Origin: Candidatus Peribacteraceae bacterium
GTDB taxonomy: Bacteria; Patescibacteriota; Gracilibacteria; Peribacterales; Peribacteraceae
NCBI GenBank assembly: GCA_028717505.1
Contig: JAQUNQ010000021.1
Location: 1-14,796, forward strand
Reading direction: 5' to 3'
Length of the DNA stretch: 14,796 bases
The notes under the pieces were generated by a model, which was not told where the DNA came from, searched no databases, and saw only the letters and a program-made list of their open reading frames with translations. The translations under genes and the position numbers were made by a program. Positions 6,215 to 11,944 of the stretch are shown piece by piece (the first letter of the stretch is position 1; the number at the start of each line of letters is the position of its first letter).

Positions 6215-6231
6215 TATTATTCTCATATCAT
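6215..6231 (+). promoter_or_regulatory. Candidate -10 elements for the GT-C gene
   Basis: TGTATTAT (hexamer 6215-6220) and TATCAT (6226-6231) precede the ATG at 6245 in a locally AT-rich stretch. Either could serve as a -10. No clear -35 and no Shine-Dalgarno are visible. Confidence 0.35.
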
Positions 6232-6244
6232 TCAAACTTCTCGA

Positions 6245-7873
6245 ATGCTTTTCAAGTTAATGAGGCATTTTGCTCGCCTTGCCGAACACCCGCGGAGGAT
6301 TGTGGCGGTTTTTTTCGCGCTCTTCCTCCTTGTGGGAAGCGTTGCCTTCCGAGCGTATGGCATTACGTGGGATGAGAAGACGCAGTATTTGATCGGATTC
6401 CAGGCTTTCAATTCCCTCACAAAGGGTACCCCTTGGACTGCCATCGCCGACTGGCGATATTTCGGAACGACGTTCGAGCTCCTGCTTATACTTTTCGAGC
6501 GGCCGTGGCATATCGAGGATGCGATGACGATCTTCCTCCTGCGACACTTTGTTACCTTCCTCTCATTCTTCACGGGTGTCGTTTTCTTCTATTTGCTGGC
6601 CTATCGACGATTTCGCAACTGGCAGCTCCCGCTCCTCGGATGTCTCTTCCTCATCCTGAGTCCACGTATTTTCGGTCATGCCTTCTATAACTCCAAGGAT
6701 ATCCCAACATTAGCCTCCTTCATCATGAGCATGTACACGCTGCTCCTGTTCCTGGAGCGCCAGACACTCTCCCGTGCCCTCCTCCATGCCATTGCCTGCG
6801 CCGTCCTTGTAACGATCCGCATGACCGGTATCGTGCTCCCAGTCATCACCCTCCTGCTCCTCTCATCCAGCCTCCTCGCCGAAAGGCGCGCAGATGCGTG
6901 GAGGCCGCTGCTCGTCCTGAGCGTCACCTATCTCACTGCCTGGATGCTCTTCACAATAGCCATTTGGCCGTATTTGTGGGGCCAGCCGTTCGGCCATTTC
7001 CTCGAGGCCTATCACTACATGACGACGAAGGGGGGCGGGGGCCTGTTCATGGGAAAGATGTCTCCTTTCACCTGGTATTGGATCCCCGTCTGGATCTTCG
7101 TCTCGACTCCTCTGCTCTATACCGCGCTCTTCCTCGTGGGATGCATCCGTACTCTCTCCCTGGCCATCCGCCAGCCGCTCATCTTCATTCGTGAGAAACG
7201 AACAGACGCCAGTATTCTCCTCTGGTTCTTCCTCCCTCTCGTCTCACTCATGGTTTCCGGAGCAGGAATCTACGATGATTGGCGTCATGTTTTCTTCCTC
7301 TATCCTGCCTTCCTTTTCCTCGCCTTGATCGGCATGGAGACGACCCTCCGATGGTTTACCTCCCTCTCCAACCCTCTGCGCACCACCGGGCAAGGCATCA
7401 TTGCCTCTCTTCTTCTCTTCAGTACTGTTTCCACTGCCACATGGATGGCACGCAATCACCCTTTCGAGTGCGTCTATTTCTCACTCCCTTCCCGCTGGAT
7501 CGACGGCAAGTTCGAACTCGATTACTGGGGACTGTCCTACCGGCAGGGCTTCGAGTACGTCCTCGCCCACGATTCGGCGCCTGTCATTTCCTTCCATGTC
7601 ACGAGCAGCCCCGGATGGGCAGCTCCGAACATTCTCCCCTGGGAGCAGAGACAACGCATCGCCCTCACGGGGAACCCGCAGGTCGCCCAGTACATCCTCG
7701 ACAATTTCCGTGCCCAGGAATACAAGAAGACCTTCTCTCCGCTGCCAAAGGTGCACGCGATCACCGTGAGTGGCATAGAGATTTTGGGGATTTATCGGAA
7801 TCCTTCCTGGAAACCCGAAATGCTGAACGGGATCGCAACATGGCCATCACGAAAGCCCCTCTTCTTCCTCTAG
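6245..7873 (+). CDS. GT-C fold (PMT/ArnT-like) membrane glycosyltransferase
   Basis: A 542-residue integral membrane protein that probably moves a sugar from a polyprenyl-phosphate donor to a protein, lipid or glycan on the outer face of the membrane. The N-terminal segment (about residues 18-36) is hydrophobic and is followed by GITWDEKTQY, with D43/E44 in the position of the acidic GT-C motif in the first external loop. About ten membrane segments follow. SPRIFGHAFYNSKDIPT and DDWRHVFFLYP are motifs shared with bacterial family 39-like transferases, as are NHPFECVYFSL and FELDYWGLSY in the C-terminal soluble part. The ATG at 6245 has no Shine-Dalgarno. Acceptor and sugar cannot be told from sequence. 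It stands alone and converges with the MBL-like gene 42 bases on; base use is slightly more AT-rich than its neighbours. Confidence 0.8.
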   Translation: MLFKLMRHFARLAEHPRRIVAVFFALFLLVGSVAFRAYGITWDEKTQYLIGFQAFNSLTKGTPWTAIADWRYFGTTFELLLILFERPWHIEDAMTIFLLRHFVTFLSFFTGVVFFYLLAYRRFRNWQLPLLGCLFLILSPRIFGHAFYNSKDIPTLASFIMSMYTLLLFLERQTLSRALLHAIACAVLVTIRMTGIVLPVITLLLLSSSLLAERRADAWRPLLVLSVTYLTAWMLFTIAIWPYLWGQPFGHFLEAYHYMTTKGGGGLFMGKMSPFTWYWIPVWIFVSTPLLYTALFLVGCIRTLSLAIRQPLIFIREKRTDASILLWFFLPLVSLMVSGAGIYDDWRHVFFLYPAFLFLALIGMETTLRWFTSLSNPLRTTGQGIIASLLLFSTVSTATWMARNHPFECVYFSLPSRWIDGKFELDYWGLSYRQGFEYVLAHDSAPVISFHVTSSPGWAAPNILPWEQRQRIALTGNPQVAQYILDNFRAQEYKKTFSPLPKVHAITVSGIEILGIYRNPSWKPEMLNGIATWPSRKPLFFL

Positions 7874-7915
7874 GGAGCCGGAGGCGCGCTCGAACAACGT
7901 CGAAGGGGAGAGTGA

Positions 7916-8464
7916 CTACTTCCCTGCCTTGAGGATCACCACTTCCCGCCCCTCCGCGGGGAGTGAGCCCTTCAGCTTGTATTCGTCCACTGCCTCCTTG
8001 CCCTGTGCGCCACAGACTTTCAGGACCTCGGCGAAATTCTTGGCGTCCTTTCCCGCGAGGGGAATGAGGACGCGTGGATCGATGCCATCGATGAGCGTCT
8101 GCACTGTCTTCGAATCTTCCGCGGGAATGCAGAGAATATCGACATCCCCGATGAGCTCCAGCTCATGGTCATTCAGCATATGGAGCGGCGTGGAGAGGAA
8201 GGCCATCCGCACCCCATCACCCTCGACAATGAAGGAAACCTGGGCCCCCTCTTCATGCCCAAGCCCACGGACGAAGATGCCGCCAATGTCGTACTCACCC
8301 GGCCAGGAAATCGTGTTTTTACTTGGCTCCTCCTCGGGATGGGAGAGAAGCGTGAGGGTATCCTCGCCCTTCTCCGCCTTATTCCCCGCAGGAAAGACAG
8401 CGAGCATCATCTTTCCAACCACGCACTTGAGGGACTGTCCGCCGAGAGAGGTGATGGTGATCAT
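7916..8464 (-). CDS. Metallo-beta-lactamase-fold protein lacking metal ligands
   Basis: The 182-residue product resembles the COG2220/UlaG-like branch of the MBL fold: ITSLGGQSLKCVVG at the start, WPGEYDIGGIFVRG in the middle, then VDILCIPAEDSKTVQTLI and DPRVLIPLAG. Where family members carry SHxHxDH, this one has SHPEEEPSKN (from S41, H42), and I find no later histidines in the usual positions apart from one in PLHMLNDHE. It therefore probably binds no metal and is not a hydrolase. The ATG overlaps the murA TGA by four bases (ATGA), so the two are likely translationally coupled. A TACCAT hexamer 10 bases upstream, inside murA, could give a separate start. Function unknown; a structural or regulatory role tied to murA expression is inference. 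Confidence 0.65.
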   Translation of the reverse strand: MITITSLGGQSLKCVVGKMMLAVFPAGNKAEKGEDTLTLLSHPEEEPSKNTISWPGEYDIGGIFVRGLGHEEGAQVSFIVEGDGVRMAFLSTPLHMLNDHELELIGDVDILCIPAEDSKTVQTLIDGIDPRVLIPLAGKDAKNFAEVLKVCGAQGKEAVDEYKLKGSLPAEGREVVILKAGK

Positions 8465-9795
8465 GAGCGGGCCAATGGTAGTGGATGAACGTGCGCGCGG
8501 GAAGGGGGAGACTTCTGCTTCATTTCCTGTACATCTGCTGCGCCTTCTTTACAGATATCCGCACCGAGTGTGCGGAGTTTCTCGTCGAAACGGTCATAGC
8601 CGCGCTCGATGTAGCGGACATCGGTGATGATGGTCTCGCCTTCCGCAGAGAGCGCCGCCAGCACCATCGCCGCGCCTGCGCGGATGTCGTTACTGGAAAC
8701 GGTGCGTCCCTTCAGTGCCGTTGGCCCGATGATGAGCGCCTCATGCGCATTCAGGATCTCCACATGCGCCCCCATCTTCTCCAGCTCGTAGAGGTACGCC
8801 ATACGCCCCTCGAAGAGTCGCTCAAAGATGCGGCTCACGCCACTCGCCTGCGTCATGGCCACGCCCATGGGCGCCTGCAGGTCGGTGGGGAATCCGGGGA
8901 AGATGTTGGTGCGCACTTCGAGCGCACGGAGAGAGGAGAGTTCGCCATCCACGAAGAGCACGTCATCCTCCCACTTCGTCACCCCCCCCAAGCGCCGGAT
9001 GGTATCGAGAAAGGAAATCAGGTGATCCTCGCAGACACCGTGAAGTCGAAGCTTCCCTTTCGTCACAAGTGTGGCAATCACGAAGGCACCTGCTTCCAAG
9101 TAATCGGAGGTGACGGCATGGGTCGTGCAGTGGAGGGACGCCTTCCCATGAACCTTCACGTGGTGCATCCCCACTCCCTCCACCTCTGCCCCCATCGCCG
9201 CGATCAGCCTTTCCACGTCCTGTACATGCGGCTCCCCGGCTGCCAGCTCGATGGTGGTCTCGCCCGGGAGGAGGGAAGCGGCGAGGAGCGTGTTCTCGGT
9301 CGCTGTCACGGAAAATTCCGGCAGGATGACGCGCCCGGCAGTGAGCGCCCCTTCGAGGTGAAGGACTTCCTCGGTGCTTCTGTTCCTTGCCCCGAGCTGC
9401 TCGAACGCCGTGATGTGCGCATGCACGGGACGCTTGCCGAGGACGCAACCGCCGGGATAGGCCATCTTCACCTCGCCGAAGCGCGCGAGAAGCGGGCCGA
9501 GGAGCACGATGGAGCCGCGAAGCTTGGAGACGAATTCCGCCGGGATCTCGCGGTTCTTCACCCCCTGCGCGCGGATACGCACCGTGCCCTCCTGGAAGGA
9601 GGTTTCCGCCCCCAGAAATTCGAGGAGCGTGAGCATCGCCCGTACGTCGCGCAGATCCGGCACGTTGCGGAGGACCGTCTCCCCGCTCGTGAGCAGGCTC
9701 CCCGCGAGGAGCGGGAGTGCCGCGTTCTTTGAGCCGCTGATGGAAACATCTCCGCGAAGAGCGATCCCGCCACGGATGCGATATCGGGTGTCCAT
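8461..9795 (-). CDS. murA: UDP-N-acetylglucosamine 1-carboxyvinyltransferase
   Basis: MurA transfers enolpyruvate from PEP to UDP-GlcNAc, the first committed step of peptidoglycan synthesis, in the cytosol. The product is 444 residues against a usual 420 or so. The substrate-binding pair K23-N24 lies in SGSKNAALPLLAGSLLT, and the catalytic loop reads YPGGCVLGKRPVHAHI with the cysteine at 117, so a fosfomycin-sensitive type is expected. FPTDLQAPMGVAMTQASG and DIRAGAAMVLAALSAEG are the other strong family blocks. About 30 extra residues follow the conserved end (EMKQKSPPSRAHVHPL...), basic and unconserved. The ATG at 9795 gives the standard MDTRYRIRGG start; TAGAAT lies 9 bases before it and there is no Shine-Dalgarno. 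The stop overlaps the start of the MBL-like gene. Confidence 0.96.
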   Translation of the reverse strand: MDTRYRIRGGIALRGDVSISGSKNAALPLLAGSLLTSGETVLRNVPDLRDVRAMLTLLEFLGAETSFQEGTVRIRAQGVKNREIPAEFVSKLRGSIVLLGPLLARFGEVKMAYPGGCVLGKRPVHAHITAFEQLGARNRSTEEVLHLEGALTAGRVILPEFSVTATENTLLAASLLPGETTIELAAGEPHVQDVERLIAAMGAEVEGVGMHHVKVHGKASLHCTTHAVTSDYLEAGAFVIATLVTKGKLRLHGVCEDHLISFLDTIRRLGGVTKWEDDVLFVDGELSSLRALEVRTNIFPGFPTDLQAPMGVAMTQASGVSRIFERLFEGRMAYLYELEKMGAHVEILNAHEALIIGPTALKGRTVSSNDIRAGAAMVLAALSAEGETIITDVRYIERGYDRFDEKLRTLGADICKEGAADVQEMKQKSPPSRAHVHPLPLARS

Positions 9796-9804
9796 AGAGG
9801 CAGC

Positions 9805-9810
9805 ATTCTA
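9805..9810 (-). promoter_or_regulatory. Candidate murA promoter (TAGAAT)
   Basis: TAGAAT, one base from the -10 consensus, ends 9 bases before the murA ATG. TTGGTG lies 16 bases further upstream as a possible -35. Just upstream of the -10, GCGGA-AAA-TCCGC (9811-9823) is a short inverted repeat that could be an operator. Confidence 0.5.
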
Positions 9811-9888
9811 GCGGAAAATCCGCCAACACCAAGCCGCAAGAATGGAGAAATTATGTCTCAGATTGCGATTGTTACCCATTCGACAGAG

Positions 9889-9948
9889 CGCGGCTGCTCC
9901 CATTCGGGCCTGAGAGGCCCTCAGGGCCTTCGAACGGCTGCGGCCGCG
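9889..9948. repeat. 60-base imperfect palindrome between lspA and murA
   Basis: The outer arms at 9889-9906 and 9931-9948 can pair at 15 of 18 positions including one G-U. The inner arms GGCC-TGAG (9907-9914) and CTCA-G-GGCC (9920-9928) continue the stem with small bulges around an AGGCC loop. No T-run follows on either strand. It lies 67 bases past the lspA stop and 94 bases ahead of murA, so it may protect or end the lspA transcript, or be a REP-like element. Confidence 0.5.
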
Positions 9949-10014
9949 TCATCGACAGTTTTCCTTTAGGGGAGGGGCTCAGGGTGAAGCGCGGGGGCTC
10001 TGCCCACGCGTGCT

Positions 10015-10458
10015 TCACCGCTTCTTTTTCCTGGCCTTCTCGGAAGTGAGTGCTTCAAGGAGGAGTAGGACAACGCCGACGGTAATGCAGCTGTCCGCAA
10101 TATTGAAAATCGGAAAGGAGCCGACTTGGACGAAATCCGTGACGAATCCATCCTGGACACGGTCAAAAATATTCGCGATGCCTCCGCCAATGATGAGCCC
10201 AAAGCCGACCTGCGCGAGTGGATTCTGCTTCGCCCGGAAGGCCATCCAGAAGACGGCGAAGAGCGCGATGGCAATGAGGAAAATCTGGATGTCCGGATGG
10301 AGCGTGATGCCGAACGCCACCCCACGATTGAAGGAACGCACGAGGCCGATGGCACTCCCCACGATCGCGATGCGTGTTGCGAGAAACCGCTCCACGAGGA
10401 GCGTCGCAAGCACGCTCAGACCGCATCCCCCCAACGTGACCAGCCAGAAGAGCCGCAT
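10015..10458 (-). CDS. lspA: Lipoprotein signal peptidase II
   Basis: LspA is the membrane aspartyl protease that cuts the signal peptide from lipid-modified prolipoproteins. With the ATG at 10458 the product is 147 residues, a typical length, starting MRLFWLVTLGGCG and having four membrane segments. Conserved blocks are SFNRGVAFGI (43-51), GGGIANIFDRV (91-101), GFVTDFVQVG (104-113) and FNIADSCITVG (118-128). The catalytic pair should be D108 and D122. The frame is open to 10518, but those extra residues are not family-like and would bury TACCCT, which sits 6 bases before this ATG. The C-terminus is basic (EKARKKKR) and faces the cytosol. The gene diverges from nusA. Its presence implies that the cell makes lipoproteins; lgt is not in the window. 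Confidence 0.93.
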   Translation of the reverse strand: MRLFWLVTLGGCGLSVLATLLVERFLATRIAIVGSAIGLVRSFNRGVAFGITLHPDIQIFLIAIALFAVFWMAFRAKQNPLAQVGFGLIIGGGIANIFDRVQDGFVTDFVQVGSFPIFNIADSCITVGVVLLLLEALTSEKARKKKR

Positions 10459-10464
10459 GGAACT

Positions 10465-10470
10465 AGGGTA
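10465..10470 (-). promoter_or_regulatory. Candidate -10 of lspA (TACCCT)
   Basis: TACCCT on the minus strand is followed by six bases and then the lspA ATG. This spacing predicts a leaderless transcript. No convincing -35 is seen. Confidence 0.4.
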
Positions 10471-10509
10471 GCAGAAACTGCTATTTGCGGGAGAAAAGGC
10501 CGTCAGATA

Positions 10510-10537
10510 TTGCACCACAGGGAAAACGATGTATAAT
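10510..10537 (+). promoter_or_regulatory. nusA promoter with consensus -10
   Basis: TATAAT at 10532-10537 is an exact -10, preceded by TG. TTGCAC at 10510-10515 is a fair -35 with a 16-base spacer. Transcription would start near 10544, giving a leader of about 75 bases before the nusA ATG. Confidence 0.65.
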
Positions 10538-10570
10538 AGTGAGCGTCATCGTACTGAAGTTTGAATGTAC

Positions 10571-10602
10571 ACTGTTCCGTAGGATCGGAACGGTGATCTT
10601 TT
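10571..10602 (+). terminator. Terminator-like hairpin in the nusA leader
   Basis: ACTGTTCCG and CGGAACGGT form a 9-pair stem (one G-U) around the loop TAGGAT, followed after GATC by TTTT. It lies between the nusA promoter and its start codon, as a transcription attenuator would. A second -10-like hexamer, TACCCT (10605-10610), follows 8 bases before the ATG and would bypass it. Confidence 0.5.
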
Positions 10603-10618
10603 CCTACCCTCTTCTGTC

Positions 10619-11911
10619 ATGCGTGCATCATTTATCGCGGCCATCAACCAGATCTGCTCCGAGAAGAACGTGAACCCGGAGCAGGTGCTCGAAGCCGTGA
10701 AGCAGGCCATTGCCACGGCCTATCGCAAGGACTACGGCAACAAGGAGCAGGAGATCCGCGTGGAGCTCGACGAAGGCAGGGACATGCCGACCATTCTCCT
10801 CATCAAGGAGATCGTGGAGAAGGTGGAGAACGACAACTTCGAGATCAGCCTGCAGGACGCGCGGAAGGTGAAACCGGACGCGGAGGTCGGCGACGAGATC
10901 TCCATCGATGTCACACCAATCGAGTACGGACGCATCGCGGCACAGGCCGCCAAGCAGGTCATCCTCCAGAAGCTGCAGGAAGCGGAGAAACAGAGCCTCT
11001 ACGAGATGTTCAAGGATCGCGAGAATGAACTCCTCACCGCCACGGTCACGAAGGTGGAGCCCAACTGGGTGACGCTCGAGATCGAGGGCATGACGGTGTC
11101 GCTGCCATGGAAAGAGCAGATCCCGGGCGAGCACTACTACACAGGCAAGCGCATCCGCGTATACCTGGACAAGGTGGAGCTTACCGGCAAGGGGCCGCAG
11201 CTCCGCATCTCGCGCACGCACCCGGGTCTCGTCCGCAAGCTCCTCGAGCTCGAAATCCCCGAGGTCCGTAATGGCGACGTGCAGATCAGGGCGATTGCGC
11301 GCGATGCCGGCTTCCGCAGCAAAGTCGCCGTGGCGAGCAGCGATCCGCGCATCGACCCCATCGGCGCCTGCGTGGGACAGAAGGGAGTGCGCATTCAGGC
11401 TGTCATGGAAGAGATTAATGGGGAGCGCGTCGACATGATCGAGTGGTCAGAGGACCCCATCCGCTTGATCTCCACGGCCCTCCAGCCCGCCTCTATCTCC
11501 GCCGTGATCATCGTGAATGACCAGGAGCGCATGGATGAGCAGGGCCGCCGCATCAAGAAGCGTGCCGCCGTCTTCGTGGAGGAGGCCCAGCGCCCCATGG
11601 CCATCGGTAAGAAAGGACAAAATATCCGCCTGGCTACCGAGCTCTCCGGCTTCGAGCTCGACATGTACAACTACGAGGAACTGCCCGCCTTCAAGGCCAA
11701 GCTCACGGAGCTGCGCGGCGATGGTACTGAAGTGGTGGATCTCACTGCTCCCGCGGAAGGCGCGACAGAGGAAACACCTCCTGCAACTTCAGCAGCCGAG
11801 CCTGCCACTCCGGAGAAGCCCGCGGAGGAACCGAAGGAGAAACCTGCTCCTGCAGAAGGCGCGGCTGAGGAGGCCCCTGCAAAGAAGACGAGGAAAAAGA
11901 AGGAGGATTAG
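10619..11911 (+). CDS. nusA: Transcription termination/antitermination factor NusA
   Basis: NusA binds RNA polymerase and nascent RNA and modulates pausing, termination and antitermination. The product is 430 residues. Order: N-terminal polymerase-binding domain (1-130; FIAAINQICSEKNVNPEQVL), S1 domain (about 135-200; LLTATVTKVEPNWVTLEIEG), KH1 (about 230-300; DPIGACVGQKGVRIQAVMEE) and KH2 (about 305-375; AIGKKGQNIRLATELSGFEL). The last 60 or so residues are a low-complexity Ala/Pro/Glu tail ending KKTRKKKED; the acidic AR repeats of E. coli NusA are absent, as in many bacteria. The ATG at 10619 gives the usual start. rimP and infB, the common neighbours, are missing. The upstream hairpin suggests attenuation, perhaps by NusA itself, which is inference. 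Confidence 0.96.
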   Translation: MRASFIAAINQICSEKNVNPEQVLEAVKQAIATAYRKDYGNKEQEIRVELDEGRDMPTILLIKEIVEKVENDNFEISLQDARKVKPDAEVGDEISIDVTPIEYGRIAAQAAKQVILQKLQEAEKQSLYEMFKDRENELLTATVTKVEPNWVTLEIEGMTVSLPWKEQIPGEHYYTGKRIRVYLDKVELTGKGPQLRISRTHPGLVRKLLELEIPEVRNGDVQIRAIARDAGFRSKVAVASSDPRIDPIGACVGQKGVRIQAVMEEINGERVDMIEWSEDPIRLISTALQPASISAVIIVNDQERMDEQGRRIKKRAAVFVEEAQRPMAIGKKGQNIRLATELSGFELDMYNYEELPAFKAKLTELRGDGTEVVDLTAPAEGATEETPPATSAAEPATPEKPAEEPKEKPAPAEGAAEEAPAKKTRKKKED

Positions 11912-11932
11912 GGAACGCTCGTCCCGCCCCTG

Positions 11933-11938
11933 TACACT
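11933..11938 (+). promoter_or_regulatory. Candidate -10 of the exonuclease gene (TACACT)
   Basis: TGTACACT, six bases, then the GTG start at 11945. The gene also follows nusA by only 33 bases, so it may be read from both. No Shine-Dalgarno is seen. Confidence 0.4.
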
Positions 11939-11944
11939 GCTCGC

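Noticed and set aside
8485..9732. 415-residue plus-strand frame opposite murA
   Set aside because: Shadow of murA, with a His/Arg/Glu-rich composition and no motif.
10459..10518. N-terminal extension of lspA by 20 residues
   Set aside because: Not family-like, and it would cover the TACCCT box that fits the ATG at 10458.
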